Positions 35,637 through 45,016 of a DNA stretch of 64,000 nucleotides are shown here, one piece after another. Source of the stretch: Bacteroidales bacterium UBA5382 (lineage in GTDB: Bacteria; Bacteroidota; Bacteroidia; Bacteroidales; Dysgonomonadaceae); assembly GCA_002409745.1 (NCBI GenBank), contig DHOU01000037.1, positions 112,460 through 176,459 of the forward strand. The letters are read 5' to 3'. Each line of letters begins with the position of its first letter. The stretch's first letter is position 1. The notes beneath the pieces were generated by a model. That model was not told where the DNA came from. It saw only the letters and a list, made by a program, of their open reading frames with translations, and did no database searches. Both the position numbers and the translations under genes were made by a program.

Positions 35637-37316
35637 ATGTCCGACGATAAAAAGATTATTTTTTCCATGGTGGGGGTTAATAAAACGTTTCCTCCGCATA
35701 AACAAGTACTTAAGGATATCTATCTGTCGTTTTACTACGGCGCTAAGATCGGTATCATCGGGCTGAACGGCTCGGGAAAATCGACCCTGTTGAAAATCAT
35801 TGCCGGAATAGAAAAAGAATATCAGGGAGATGTCGTTTCCGATAAGAGTTTTTCGGTCGGCTATCTTGAACAGGATCCGAAACTCGATCCCGACATGACC
35901 GCCATCGATGTCGTGCGCCAAGGGGTGCAGCCGGTGATGGACTTGTTGGCCGAATACGAAGATATCAATCTGAAATTCGGATTGCCTGAATATTACGAAG
36001 ACGAGGATAAGATGAACGGCTTGTTTGCCCGTCAGGCGGAGTTGCAGGATAAACTCGATGCCTGCGACGCCTGGAACATCGACAACCGCTTGGAACGGGC
36101 GATGGACGCTTTGCGTTGTCCGCCCGAAGACCAGCCCGTACGCGAACTTTCGGGAGGGGAACGTCGCCGGGTGGCATTGTGCCGCCTTCTGTTGCAGGAG
36201 CCGGATGTGCTGCTGCTCGATGAACCCACGAACCATTTGGACGCCGAATCGATCGATTGGCTGGAACAACATTTGCAACAATATAAAGGAACGGTTATTT
36301 GTATCACGCACGACCGTTACTTCCTCGATCACGTAGCCGGTTGGATCCTCGAGCTCGACCGTGGCGAAGGTATTCCCTGGAAAGGAAACTATACTTCGTG
36401 GCTCGAACAAAAGACCAAACGCATGGAGATGGAAGAGAAGCAGGCCAGCAAACGCCGCAAAACGTTGGAGCGCGAGCTCGAGTGGATAAATTTGGCGCCC
36501 AAGGCCCGTCATGCGAAAGGAAAGGCGCGTTTGAATTCTTACGAGCAATTGTTGAACCAAGATCAAAAAGAACGCGAGGAAAAACTCGAGATATTTATTC
36601 CCAACGGGCCGCGGCTCGGAAACAAGGTCATTGAGGCGCACGGCGTAGCCAAAGCGTATGGCGACAAGTTGTTGTTCGACAATCTGGACTTTACGCTTCC
36701 CCCCAACGGCATCGTGGGAGTCATCGGGCCGAACGGCGCGGGTAAAACCACCTTGTTCCGGTTGATTCAGGGACTGGAAAAGGCCGATAAAGGGCATTTC
36801 GAAGTCGGCGAGACGGTCGTCACGGCCTATGTCGATCAGGCGCATAAAGCCATCGACCCGGAAAAAACGGTTTATCAGGTTGTGTCGGGCGGTACGGAAT
36901 TGATTCGCATCGGCGGCAAGGAGGTCAATGCACGGGCTTACCTGTCGCGGTTTAATTTTACGGGTGCCGATCAGGAGAAACTCTGCGGCGTATTGTCCGG
37001 CGGGGAGCGTAACCGCCTTCACTTGGCGCTTACGTTAAAGGCGGGCGCGAATGTGTTATTACTCGACGAACCCACTAACGATATCGACGTAAATACCCTC
37101 CGCGCATTGGAGGAGGGGCTGGAAAACTTTGCCGGATGCGCGGTGGTCATCTCGCACGACCGTTGGTTCCTCGACCGTATTTGTACGCATATCCTTGCCT
37201 TTGAGGGTGACTCGCGCGTGTTTTACTTCGAAGGTTCGTATACCGATTACGAAGAGAACAAGAAGCAGCGTCTCGGCAACGTGGAGCCGAAGCGGGTGAG
37301 GTATAGAAAACTGTGA
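35637..37316 (+). CDS. ettA: Energy-dependent translational throttle protein EttA (ABC-F)
   Basis: 559 residues, two ABC ATPase domains in one chain. Domain 1: GLNGSGKSTLLKII, signature LSGGERRRVALCRLLL, Walker B LLLDEPTNHLDAESI. Domain 2: GPNGAGKTTLFRLI, LSGGERNRLHLALTL, LLLDEPTNDIDVNTL. The linker between them (KTLERELEWINLAPKARHAKGKAR) is the P-site tRNA interaction motif of the EttA group. It binds the ribosomal E site and tunes translation to ATP/ADP. No membrane segment, so it is not a transporter. Full length. Confidence 0.97.
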   Translation: MSDDKKIIFSMVGVNKTFPPHKQVLKDIYLSFYYGAKIGIIGLNGSGKSTLLKIIAGIEKEYQGDVVSDKSFSVGYLEQDPKLDPDMTAIDVVRQGVQPVMDLLAEYEDINLKFGLPEYYEDEDKMNGLFARQAELQDKLDACDAWNIDNRLERAMDALRCPPEDQPVRELSGGERRRVALCRLLLQEPDVLLLDEPTNHLDAESIDWLEQHLQQYKGTVICITHDRYFLDHVAGWILELDRGEGIPWKGNYTSWLEQKTKRMEMEEKQASKRRKTLERELEWINLAPKARHAKGKARLNSYEQLLNQDQKEREEKLEIFIPNGPRLGNKVIEAHGVAKAYGDKLLFDNLDFTLPPNGIVGVIGPNGAGKTTLFRLIQGLEKADKGHFEVGETVVTAYVDQAHKAIDPEKTVYQVVSGGTELIRIGGKEVNARAYLSRFNFTGADQEKLCGVLSGGERNRLHLALTLKAGANVLLLDEPTNDIDVNTLRALEEGLENFAGCAVVISHDRWFLDRICTHILAFEGDSRVFYFEGSYTDYEENKKQRLGNVEPKRVRYRKL

Positions 37317-37360
37317 AATTACAAATTACAAATTACGAATTATAAATTACGAATTTTAGA
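37317..37360. repeat. Heptamer repeats after ettA
   Basis: About five AATTACA/AATTACG/AATTATA units directly after the stop codon. Confidence 0.8.
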
Positions 37361-37378
37361 ATCATTTAATTTTGAATT

Positions 37379-37876
37379 ATGATCCTTATTCCGGAACAAA
37401 CAATTATCGACGCGGCGGAGAAGGGGATGGACGAGTTCCTGAGAACCTTTACCGATGCGTATCTCGAAGCGGTCGACAATGATTTGAATGCTTCGAACAT
37501 GGAAAAGCTCAACGGGTATCAGCATGCGTTGCTCGCGCACCGTTTCTTTCAGGGGGAGATCAACGAAGGGGGCTTCGTGCAGCTCATCCAAAACGGATAC
37601 GGATCGTATCTCTTCGATAATCCCACGGCGAAGGCTTGGCGCCTTTTCGGAGCGGCTAAACTCTCGAAATTGTTGTATAAAGCCAAGGAGATTTATGATA
37701 AGCACCGTGCTGAATTGGAACGCGAAACGACCGATGAGCAGTTTATGGAAATGTATGTCGAGTTTGAACAGTTCGACGACTTGGAAGAGGAGTTCTTTCT
37801 GATAGAGGAGGAAGAAACCTCGGCTATTGCCCGCTTTGTCGATGAGCATTTGGCGGATTTCGCCGAAATCGTCTGA
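37379..37876 (+). CDS. DMP19-like (DUF4375) protein
   Basis: 165 residues, acidic and predicted helical. The segment LAHRFFQGEINEGGFVQLIQNGYGSYL is typical of the DUF4375/DMP19 family, in which INxGGFxQ(Y/L) is the best-kept motif. The end (EQFDDLEEEFFLIEEEETSAIARFVDEHL) is rich in Asp and Glu. DMP19 of Neisseria is a DNA mimic, but most members are uncharacterised, so function here is open. Same strand as ettA, 62 nt apart. Confidence 0.75.
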   Translation: MILIPEQTIIDAAEKGMDEFLRTFTDAYLEAVDNDLNASNMEKLNGYQHALLAHRFFQGEINEGGFVQLIQNGYGSYLFDNPTAKAWRLFGAAKLSKLLYKAKEIYDKHRAELERETTDEQFMEMYVEFEQFDDLEEEFFLIEEEETSAIARFVDEHLADFAEIV

Positions 37877-37935
37877 AGGGATGAGGGATGAGGGATGAAT
37901 TATGAATTATGAGAGATGAATTATGAATTACGAGA
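37877..37935. repeat. Heptamer repeats after the DMP19-like gene
   Basis: Units ATGAGGG, ATGAATT and ATGAGAG, each 7 nt, about eight copies, followed by a short tract in the style of the GACCGGG repeats. Confidence 0.75.
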
Positions 37936-37990
37936 CCGGGTGACCGGGGACATAAGACTTTAGACTTTCGACATAATATTATATTGAACA

Positions 37991-38683
37991 ATGAAACAGG
38001 TAAAAACAACATTTATTTTCGTATTAATGCTTATGTGCATAGGTATGGAACTCGAAGCTCAGGATTGGGCGAATTTGGAACGTTTCCGGGCCGACAACGC
38101 CACGATCGGCATGCCCCGGACGAATGAAGACCGTGTCGTGTTTATGGGAAATTCCATCACCGAAGGATGGATCAATATCGTTCCCGAATTTTTTGAAGGC
38201 CGTCCGTATATTAACCGAGGCATCGGCGGACAGACCACGCCGCAGATGCTGTTGCGTTTCCGTCAGGATGTGATTAAGTTATATCCGAAGGTGGTGGTCA
38301 TCCTTGCCGGTACGAACGACATTGCCGGGAATACCGGCCCTTCGTCGCTGGATATGATTGAAGATAATCTCCGTTCGATGACCGAGCTGGCGCAACTGCG
38401 CGGCATCCAAGTGGTGCTGTGTTCGGTGCTTCCGGTGTACGACTATCCCTGGCGCCCCGGACTCGAACCGGCGCCGAAGATCATCGAACTCAACCGTCGC
38501 ATGAAGGAATATGCTCGTACGCACGGCGCCGTTTATTGCGATTTCTTTCCGGCTATGGCCGACGAACGCAACGGCTTGCCCGAAAGCCTTTCGCCTGATG
38601 GCGTTCATCCCAACAAAGAGGGTTACGCCATCATGGCGCCTATCGTTGAGAAGGCAATTGCTCAAGCGTTGCTAATTAAATAA
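37991..38683 (+). CDS. Secreted SGNH/GDSL hydrolase (acylhydrolase)
   Basis: 230 residues with a signal peptide (TTFIFVLMLMCIGMELEAQ). SGNH blocks: VVFMGNSITEGW (Ser, block I), RGIGGQTTPQMLLRF (Gly, block II), VVILAGTNDIAG (Asn, block III) and SPDGVHPNKEGYAIM (Asp-His, block V). It would remove acyl groups such as acetyl or longer chains from sugars or lipids in the periplasm. Close relatives act as sialate or other carbohydrate esterases; the substrate is not evident here. Confidence 0.93.
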   Translation: MKQVKTTFIFVLMLMCIGMELEAQDWANLERFRADNATIGMPRTNEDRVVFMGNSITEGWINIVPEFFEGRPYINRGIGGQTTPQMLLRFRQDVIKLYPKVVVILAGTNDIAGNTGPSSLDMIEDNLRSMTELAQLRGIQVVLCSVLPVYDYPWRPGLEPAPKIIELNRRMKEYARTHGAVYCDFFPAMADERNGLPESLSPDGVHPNKEGYAIMAPIVEKAIAQALLIK

Positions 38684-38733
38684 TTTGCTAATTCGCTAAT
38701 TCGCTAATTTGCCAATTTGCCAATTTGCCAATT
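38684..38733. repeat. Octamer repeats upstream of ffh
   Basis: Units GCTAATTC, GCTAATTT and GCCAATTT, 8 nt each, from the stop of the SGNH gene to just before the ffh promoter region. Confidence 0.8.
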
Positions 38734-38755
38734 AGTACATCAATTACATTTTTAT

Positions 38756-38763
38756 TATCTTTG
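38756..38763 (+). promoter_or_regulatory. Putative -7 box of ffh
   Basis: TATCTTTG, 32 nt upstream of the ffh ATG at 38795. A weak -33 (TTAG, 38732-38735) has a 20-nt spacer. It also argues against an upstream start at 38717. Confidence 0.6.
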
Positions 38764-38794
38764 TAACCCAATTCAAAAGACACACGCAAAAGAT

Positions 38795-40117
38795 ATGTTT
38801 GAAAATTTAAGTGACAGGCTGGAAAGGTCGTTTAAAATATTAAAAGGTGAAGGAAAAATCACCGAGATCAACGTTGCCGAAACGTTGAAGGAAGTTCGTC
38901 GGGCGTTGCTCGATGCCGACGTCAATTATAAGACGGCGAAAGAGTTTACCGAAACGGTTAAGCAAAAGGCTTTGGGGCAAAACGTGCTTACCGCCGTGAA
39001 ACCGCAACAGTTGATGGTGAAGATCGTTCATGACGAACTGGCCACGCTGATGGGCGGCACGGCGACCGACATCAACATCAAAGGCAATCCGGCGGTTATC
39101 CTCATGTCCGGTTTACAGGGGTCGGGTAAGACCACCTTCTCCGGCAAGCTGGCCAATATGCTGAAAACGAAACGCGGCAAGAACCCGCTGTTGGTCGCCG
39201 GCGACGTATATCGTCCCGCGGCTATCGAACAGTTGAAGATTCTGGGCGAGCAAATCGGCGTGAGCGTTTACAGCGAAGAAGAGAACAAGAATCCCGTAAA
39301 GATCGCACAAAATGCCCTCCAATACGCTCGTCAGCACGGAAAGGATTTGGTGATTATCGACACGGCCGGCCGTTTAGCGATCGACGAAGCGATGATGAAC
39401 GAAATATCGGCCATCAAGAAAGCGGTCGATCCGGAGGAAATCCTGTTCGTGGTCGATGCCATGACGGGACAAGATGCGGTAAATACGGCGAAAGAATTTA
39501 ACGACCGGCTGAACTTCGACGGCGTGGTGCTGACCAAGCTCGACGGGGATACCCGCGGCGGGGCGGCGCTTTCGATTCGTTCGGTGGTCGATAAACCGAT
39601 TAAGTTTGTGGGTACGGGCGAAAAGCTCGATGCCGTCGACGTGTTCCATCCCGAACGTATGGCCGACCGTATTTTGGGCATGGGCGATATCGTTTCGCTG
39701 GTGGAAAAAGCCCAAGAGCAATACGACGAAGAAGAGGCCCGTAAACTTCAGAAGAAGATTGCCAAAAACCAGTTCGATTTCAACGACTTCATCGGCCAAA
39801 TCCAACAGATAAAGAAGATGGGGAACCTGAAAGACCTCGCCTCGATGATTCCCGGTGTGGGAAAGCAAATCAAGGATTTGGATATCGACGATGACGCCTT
39901 TAAAGGAATCGAAGCGATCATCCGGTCGATGACGCCCTCCGAGCGCACGAACCCGGAGATTTTAAACGGCAGCCGCCGCTCACGTATCGCCGCCGGTAGC
40001 GGTACGAGCGTGTCGGAAGTCAATAAGCTCTTGAAGCAGTTCGACGAGATGCGCAAGATGATGCGCGCCATGTCGGGCGGAGGCAAAGCTATGATGCGGA
40101 ACATGAAAAGACGGTAA
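38795..40117 (+). CDS. ffh: Signal recognition particle GTPase Ffh
   Basis: Binds signal peptides and 4.5S RNA and delivers ribosomes to FtsY at the membrane. I start it at [16 protein letters not shown] (440 residues), the universal Ffh N-terminus; 26 extra residues of an upstream in-frame reading are not conserved and overlap the promoter. N domain, then G domain with [21 protein letters not shown]-type IIDTAGRLA, and [15 protein letters not shown]. The methionine-rich M domain ends [22 protein letters not shown]. No SRP RNA was found in the window. Confidence 0.97.
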   Translation: MFENLSDRLERSFKILKGEGKITEINVAETLKEVRRALLDADVNYKTAKEFTETVKQKALGQNVLTAVKPQQLMVKIVHDELATLMGGTATDINIKGNPAVILMSGLQGSGKTTFSGKLANMLKTKRGKNPLLVAGDVYRPAAIEQLKILGEQIGVSVYSEEENKNPVKIAQNALQYARQHGKDLVIIDTAGRLAIDEAMMNEISAIKKAVDPEEILFVVDAMTGQDAVNTAKEFNDRLNFDGVVLTKLDGDTRGGAALSIRSVVDKPIKFVGTGEKLDAVDVFHPERMADRILGMGDIVSLVEKAQEQYDEEEARKLQKKIAKNQFDFNDFIGQIQQIKKMGNLKDLASMIPGVGKQIKDLDIDDDAFKGIEAIIRSMTPSERTNPEILNGSRRSRIAAGSGTSVSEVNKLLKQFDEMRKMMRAMSGGGKAMMRNMKRR

Positions 40118-40120
40118 GAT

Positions 40121-40168
40121 AAAATTACAAATTACAAATTACCAATTACCAATTACAAATTACGAATT
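40121..40168. repeat. Heptamer repeats between ffh and folD
   Basis: About six units AATTACA, AATTACC and AATTACG between two co-directional genes. Confidence 0.85.
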
Positions 40169-40189
40169 GATTAAAAAATCGATTATAAG

Positions 40190-41083
40190 ATGCAAATCAT
40201 TGATGGGAAAGCCATCGCGGCGCAAGTAAAACAGGAAATTGCCGGAGAGGTCGCTCGAATAAAAGCCGCCGGGGGCAAGACGCCTCATTTGGCGGCGGTG
40301 TTGGTCGGCCACGACGGCGGAAGCGAAACGTATGTGGCTAATAAGGTGAAAGCCTGCGAACAAGTGGGGTTTAAATCGACTCTTATCCGTTATGAAGATG
40401 ATGTGACGGAAGCGGAATTGCTGGCGTGTGTGGAACGGCTGAATGCGGATGACGATGTGGACGGTTTTATCGTACAACTTCCGCTGCCCGGTCACATTCC
40501 GGAGAGCAAAATCACGGAGGCGATCGATTACCGGAAGGATGTCGACGGCTTCCATCCGGTGAATGTGGGGCGTATGGCGTTGGGCTTGCCTTGCTTTCTC
40601 TCGGCCACCCCTTCGGGCATTCTGGAACTGCTGAAGCGGTACGAAATCGAAACGAGGGGAGCGCATTGTGTCGTTCTCGGACGAAGTAATATTGTCGGCA
40701 AACCGATGTCGTTGCTGATGATGCAAAAATCATATCCCGGCGATTGTACGGTAACGGTTTGCCACAGCCGCACAAAAAACATCAAGGATATTTGCCTTCA
40801 GGCCGATATTATTATCGCGGCCTTGGGCGTTCCGGAGTTTTTGAAAGGCGATATGGTGAAAGAGGGTGCGGTGGTGATTGATGTGGGAACGACGCGCATA
40901 CCGTCGAGCAAGACCAAGTCGGGCTTTAAGTTGACCGGCGATGTGGCCTTCGACGAAGTCGCCCCCAAGTGCTCGTATATCACCCCTGTGCCGGGTGGCG
41001 TGGGGCCGATGACTATCGTATCGCTACTGAAGAATACCTTGCTCGCAGGTAAGAAAGAAATATATGCCTCATTCGTCCGGTAA
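40190..41083 (+). CDS. folD: Bifunctional methylenetetrahydrofolate dehydrogenase/cyclohydrolase
   Basis: Interconverts methylene-, methenyl- and formyl-tetrahydrofolate. 297 residues: [22 protein letters not shown] contains the catalytic Tyr-x3-Lys, [11 protein letters not shown] the folate site, [13 protein letters not shown] and [11 protein letters not shown] the substrate loop, [18 protein letters not shown] the NADP-binding Rossmann turn, and [21 protein letters not shown] the closing signature. With folA-thyA and folC it is the third folate locus in this window. A terminator overlaps its stop. Confidence 0.97.
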   Translation: MQIIDGKAIAAQVKQEIAGEVARIKAAGGKTPHLAAVLVGHDGGSETYVANKVKACEQVGFKSTLIRYEDDVTEAELLACVERLNADDDVDGFIVQLPLPGHIPESKITEAIDYRKDVDGFHPVNVGRMALGLPCFLSATPSGILELLKRYEIETRGAHCVVLGRSNIVGKPMSLLMMQKSYPGDCTVTVCHSRTKNIKDICLQADIIIAALGVPEFLKGDMVKEGAVVIDVGTTRIPSSKTKSGFKLTGDVAFDEVAPKCSYITPVPGGVGPMTIVSLLKNTLLAGKKEIYASFVR

Positions 41084-41103
41084 GTGCTCCGGGCGATTTT
41101 TTT
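41073..41103 (+). terminator. Rho-independent terminator of folD
   Basis: Stem TCGTCCGG / CCGGGCGA (one G-U pair), 8-nt loop, then seven T. The left arm is inside the last codons of folD. Confidence 0.8.
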
Positions 41104-41158
41104 GTTTAAACGTCTCATCGGAAGGGGGTTCGAGCGGCGCCTTCGGCAAGGATGAAAA

Positions 41159-41215
41159 TGTAACAAAAATGTAATAAAAATGTAACAAGCTTGTCATATA
41201 AGTATTGTACTTTTG
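41159..41215 (+). promoter_or_regulatory. Pho box array and promoter of the pst operon
   Basis: Four direct repeats at exact 11-bp spacing: TGTAACAAAAA (41159), TGTAATAAAAA (41170), TGTAACAAGCT (41181) and TGTCATATAAG (41192). This is the layout of PhoB half-sites (TGTCA/TGTAA every 11 bp). TACTTTTG at 41208-41215 matches the Bacteroidetes -7 box; no -33 box is present, as expected for an activator-dependent promoter. The PhoB-like regulator is encoded 4.7 kb downstream. Confidence 0.82.
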
Positions 41216-41254
41216 TAGTGAATTTGAAAAAGAAAGATATTAAGCTTATTATTA

Positions 41255-42367
41255 ATGAAGAGGACAATCTTATTTTCTGTTGTAGTCATTCTCTTGCTTT
41301 CTTGTAACAACTCTTCCAACTCTAATGGCAACAGTAACGGTAGTAGAACGATTTCCGGTGCCGGAGCCACTTTCCCTTATCCATATTATAACATTGTTTT
41401 TCGCGATTACATGCATGCATCCGAAGGGGTGCGCGTGAATTACGGAGCTATCGGCAGTGGCGGCGGAATACGCAGCTTGCGCGACCGTTCGGTCGACTTC
41501 GGCGCGAGCGATGCGTTTCTGACGGATAAAGAAAAGGGCACGATGAATGGAGACGTGATCCATGTGGCCACTTGTATGGGAGGAGTGGTGATGGCGTATA
41601 CGCTGACGGGGGTGGATAGTTTGCGGTTGACGGGAAAGCTCATTTCGGATATCTATATGGGGAATATTACCCGGTGGAACGATCCGCGACTCGTGCGGGA
41701 AAACCCCGGCGTCGTCCTTCCGGATTTGGATATTACACCCGTTTACCGTTCCGACGGCAGCGGAACCACCTTCAATTTTTCGGAATACCTATGCATGGTC
41801 AGTCCCGAATGGGATAAGGAGATGGGCAAGGGCAAATCGCTGAAGTGGGAGGCGGGTATTGCGGCCAAGGGAAACCCCGGCGTAGCGGGCATCGTGCAAC
41901 AAACCGAGGGCGCCATCGGGTATATCGGGTCGGAGTATGCGTTGACGCTGAAATTGCCTACCGCCAAGCTCAAAAATAAGGCGGGGAACTATGTCGATGC
42001 CCGGTTGGAAACGATTTCGGCGGCGGCGAATGTCGAATTGCCCGAAGATATGCGTGCGACTATTATCGACTCGGCCGATCCCAATGCCTATCCGATAAGC
42101 CTCTTCACGTGGCTGTTGGTGTACAAAGATCAGAAATACGGAACGCGGACAGTCGATGAAGCAACCGAATTGATCGACCTGCTTCGGTATGTGGTGAGTC
42201 CCGACGGACAAAAAATCGCCGCTCAAATCAACTATGCCCCCTTGTCGGAGCAAGCGTTGGAAAAAACGCGGCGGCTCATCGATCAGATTCATTACGGAGA
42301 CGAAGTCTTGACGTTGGGCAAAGCGCCTTCCGACTCGCTTGCCGCCGGCGCACAGACCGCTCATTAA
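41255..42367 (+). CDS. pstS: Phosphate ABC transporter substrate-binding lipoprotein PstS
   Basis: 370 residues with lipobox VILLLSC, so a periplasmic lipoprotein. The mature part starts with ISGAGATFPYPYYN, the phosphate-binding P-loop-like motif of PstS; VNYGAIGSGGGIRSLRDRSVDFGASD supplies other phosphate ligands and VYRSDGSGTTFNFSEYL the third loop. First gene of pstSCAB-phoU-phoB-phoR, expected to be induced under phosphate starvation via the upstream Pho box. Confidence 0.96.
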   Translation: MKRTILFSVVVILLLSCNNSSNSNGNSNGSRTISGAGATFPYPYYNIVFRDYMHASEGVRVNYGAIGSGGGIRSLRDRSVDFGASDAFLTDKEKGTMNGDVIHVATCMGGVVMAYTLTGVDSLRLTGKLISDIYMGNITRWNDPRLVRENPGVVLPDLDITPVYRSDGSGTTFNFSEYLCMVSPEWDKEMGKGKSLKWEAGIAAKGNPGVAGIVQQTEGAIGYIGSEYALTLKLPTAKLKNKAGNYVDARLETISAAANVELPEDMRATIIDSADPNAYPISLFTWLLVYKDQKYGTRTVDEATELIDLLRYVVSPDGQKIAAQINYAPLSEQALEKTRRLIDQIHYGDEVLTLGKAPSDSLAAGAQTAH

Positions 42368-42377
42368 ACGAGAGAGT

Positions 42378-43235
42378 ATGAAAGATAAACTATTTAAGAT
42401 ACTGCTTTTTGCTTCGGCCGTCATTATTCTGCTGCTGACGGCAGGAATCGTTTACGCCCTCGTCGGAAAGTCGTTGGACGTTTTTCAGGAATACGGCGTG
42501 TGGGGCTTCCTGTCGAATGCCGAGTGGGATCCCCGGTCGGCCACCGAAGAATACGGCGCCTTTTCGTTCGTAATAGGAACCCTTTACACCTCTTTTTTCG
42601 CGTTGCTGTTGTGCGTGCCTTTTTCGTTGCCGGTAGCGCTGTTCAACGGCGAATATTTCAAAGGGAAAAAGATTTCGTCGTTCGTCAGTTCGGTGGTCGA
42701 TTTGCTGGCGGGTATCCCCTCCATCGTGTACGGATTGTGGGGCTTTTATACATTGCGTCCGTTGGTGATCGAGTTGGGCGTGAATGCGCAAGGCTTCGGG
42801 ATCTTCCTCTCGTCGATTGTGCTGGCCGTGATGATTATCCCTTACGCCTCGTCGCTGAGTACGGAATTCCTGTCGATGGTGCCCAACAACCTGAAGGAAG
42901 GCGCTTATAGTTTGGGAGCGACGCAAATAGAAGTCATTCAACATATCAGTCTGCCGATGGCCAGTTCGGGTATTGTGGCCTCGTATATTTTGGCATTGGG
43001 GCGCGCGTTGGGCGAAACCATGGCGGTGACGATGCTCATCGGCAATACGAATAATATCCCGTCGGGATTGCGCGACACGGGCAACACCATGGCCAGTATC
43101 ATCGCCAACCAGTTCGGGGAAGCCGACGGATTAAAGTTAAGCGCGTTGATTGCCATCGGCTTGTTGCTGTTTGTCATCACCGCCATCATCAATTTTATCG
43201 CGAAATTAGTCATGAAAAAATTAGCTGCCGTATGA
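42378..43235 (+). CDS. pstC: Phosphate ABC transporter permease PstC
   Basis: 286-residue inner-membrane protein, six hydrophobic segments. The EAA loop of ABC permeases is seen in VPNNLKEGAYSLGATQIEVIQHISLP, and GIPSIVYGLWGFYTLRPL is characteristic of PstC. The start ATG at 42378 has GAGAG upstream; an earlier in-frame start at 42339 overlaps pstS. Its last 4 nt overlap pstA (ATGA). Confidence 0.95.
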   Translation: MKDKLFKILLFASAVIILLLTAGIVYALVGKSLDVFQEYGVWGFLSNAEWDPRSATEEYGAFSFVIGTLYTSFFALLLCVPFSLPVALFNGEYFKGKKISSFVSSVVDLLAGIPSIVYGLWGFYTLRPLVIELGVNAQGFGIFLSSIVLAVMIIPYASSLSTEFLSMVPNNLKEGAYSLGATQIEVIQHISLPMASSGIVASYILALGRALGETMAVTMLIGNTNNIPSGLRDTGNTMASIIANQFGEADGLKLSALIAIGLLLFVITAIINFIAKLVMKKLAAV

Positions 43236-44113
43236 TGGACCGTCAATCAACCGAAACCTCGTATAAATATCGCACGGGAAAGAATAAACTGATGTTCGTG
43301 TTGGTATGCCTGTTTTCCTTTCTGTCGATGATCCCGCTGTTTCTAATTTTGTGGGATGTCGTATCGAAAGGATACAAGAACTTCAACCTGCGGCTGTTTA
43401 CCGAAGTGGCGCCTTCGTCGATGGACGCCATGCTCGCCAAAGTGAACGGCGACGCGATACCGGGCGGAATCCTGAACGGTATTACGGGAACCATTCTCAT
43501 TGTGGGCATAGCCATTATCATCACCATCCCCCTGGGCCTGTTTATCGGCATCTATTTGTCGGAACATGCCGGAAGCCGTTTTGCCAAAGTGGTGAGTTAC
43601 CTTACCGACCTGTTGCAGGGAATCCCGTCCATCGTCATCGGTATCATCGCCTATAGTTGGGTGGTAAAGCCGCTGGGCGGGTATTCGGCGTTGGCGGGCA
43701 GCGTGGCGCTCACCATGATGATGATTCCCATGGTGGTGCGTTCCACGGAAGAAACGCTGAAGATGCTGCCGCTGTCGTACAAAGAAGCCGGACTGGCATT
43801 GGGGTCGTCCTATACCAATGTGGTGTTTAAGATATTGCTTCCTTCGGGTTTCGGGGGGATTTTCACGGGGATATTGCTGGCCATATCGCGCGTCATGGGC
43901 GAAACGGCGCCTCTTATGCTGACGGCCTTGGGCGCAACCGTCGTCAACTGGAACGTGTTGGAGCCCACGAGCGCCATTCCGCTGTTGATATGGGATTTTT
44001 ATAACGATCCGAACCTGATAGACCTGATATGGTCGTCGTCGTTATTATTGCTCATCGTCATTTTCTTATTAAACTGGATAGCCAAAATAGTTGCACGTAA
44101 ATGGAAAATATAA
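43232..44113 (+). CDS. pstA: Phosphate ABC transporter permease PstA
   Basis: 293 residues, six membrane segments. GIPSIVIGIIAYSWVVKPLGGYSALAGSVALT and the EAA loop LPLSYKEAGLALGSSYTNVVFKILLP identify PstA. It overlaps pstC at the start (4 nt) and pstB at the end (13 nt), so the permease and ATPase are translationally coupled. Confidence 0.95.
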   Translation: MMDRQSTETSYKYRTGKNKLMFVLVCLFSFLSMIPLFLILWDVVSKGYKNFNLRLFTEVAPSSMDAMLAKVNGDAIPGGILNGITGTILIVGIAIIITIPLGLFIGIYLSEHAGSRFAKVVSYLTDLLQGIPSIVIGIIAYSWVVKPLGGYSALAGSVALTMMMIPMVVRSTEETLKMLPLSYKEAGLALGSSYTNVVFKILLPSGFGGIFTGILLAISRVMGETAPLMLTALGATVVNWNVLEPTSAIPLLIWDFYNDPNLIDLIWSSSLLLLIVIFLLNWIAKIVARKWKI

Positions 44114-44886
44114 AAGAGACCAATGGGGCGCAACCCATTTTACAATTAAAGAACGTATCGATATCGTATACGCCCGGTAAAAAGGCGGTCGACAATGTGT
44201 CGGCCGATATTTATCCCAATACCATCACCGCCATCATGGGGCCTTCGGGATGTGGAAAGAGTACGTTGTTGCGCGGCATTAACCGCATGCACGACCTCTA
44301 TCCGAATGTGAAAACGACGGGCGAGATTTACCTGAAAGGAAGGAATGTGCTCACGATGAATGCGATGGAGGTGCGCCGGATGGCCGGAATGGTGTTCCAG
44401 CAACCGAACCCGTTTCCCACCATGAGCATTTACGATAATGTACTGGCCGGTTATTCGTTGAACGGTATCCGTCTCGGAAAGAAAGAAAAGGATGAAATCG
44501 TGCGGGAAAGCCTTCAGAGCGTGGCGCTTTGGGATGAGGTGAAGGATGTGATGAACAAACGCGGCTCTTTCCTTTCGGGGGGGCAGCAACAGCGCCTCTG
44601 CATTGCCCGCACGCTGGCGCTTAAGCCCGAAGTGTTGCTGATGGACGAACCCACTTCGGCGCTCGACCCGATATCGACCAATAAGATCGAGGAGCTGTTG
44701 CTGGGACTCAAAAGGCAGTTCACCATTATTATTGTGACGCACAACATGTCGCAGGCTGCCCGTATTTCGGACAATTCCATGTTTATGTTCCTCGGCGAAC
44801 TCATTGAATACAACAACACTACGCAGATGTTTACCAAGCCGCAGCACAAAAAGACGGAAGAGTATCTGACGGGGGTGTTCGGATGA
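44101..44886 (+). CDS. pstB: Phosphate ABC transporter ATPase PstB
   Basis: 261 residues. Walker A GPSGCGKSTLLRGINRMHDL (the RxNRMxDL tail is PstB-specific), Q-loop MVFQQPNPFPTMSIYDNV, signature LSGGQQQRLCIARTLA, Walker B LLMDEPTSALDP and H-loop IVTHNMSQAARI. Energises phosphate uptake with PstCA. A short hairpin (CGCGAA/TTCGCG, 44893-44914) lies after its stop and could reduce read-through to phoU. Confidence 0.97.
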   Translation: MENIKETNGAQPILQLKNVSISYTPGKKAVDNVSADIYPNTITAIMGPSGCGKSTLLRGINRMHDLYPNVKTTGEIYLKGRNVLTMNAMEVRRMAGMVFQQPNPFPTMSIYDNVLAGYSLNGIRLGKKEKDEIVRESLQSVALWDEVKDVMNKRGSFLSGGQQQRLCIARTLALKPEVLLMDEPTSALDPISTNKIEELLLGLKRQFTIIIVTHNMSQAARISDNSMFMFLGELIEYNNTTQMFTKPQHKKTEEYLTGVFG

Positions 44887-44945
44887 AAAAAACGCGAAGT
44901 TGCCTGCATTCGCGATAATTGTGTATATTTACGCCGGAATAGTAA

Positions 44946-45000
44946 TCGGTCAACGGTCTCCGGTCTACAGTCACCGGTCTCCGGACATTAGACATTAGAC
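44946..45000. repeat. GGTCTCCGGTC-type junction repeat between pstB and phoU
   Basis: Imperfect repeats of CGGTCTCC/CGGTCTAC/CACCGGTC followed by two ACATTAG units (7 nt). Same style as the 14-mers at 19233 and the tract at 61671. Confidence 0.7.
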
Positions 45001-45016
45001 AAAACAAAGAAAACAG

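Noticed and set aside
35625..37022. 465-residue ORF antisense to ettA
   Set aside because: Shadow of a strongly conserved gene; no recognisable domain and no start context.
44893..44914. Terminator after pstB
   Set aside because: Only a 6-bp stem with a 10-nt loop and no T-run; mentioned under pstB but not called separately.
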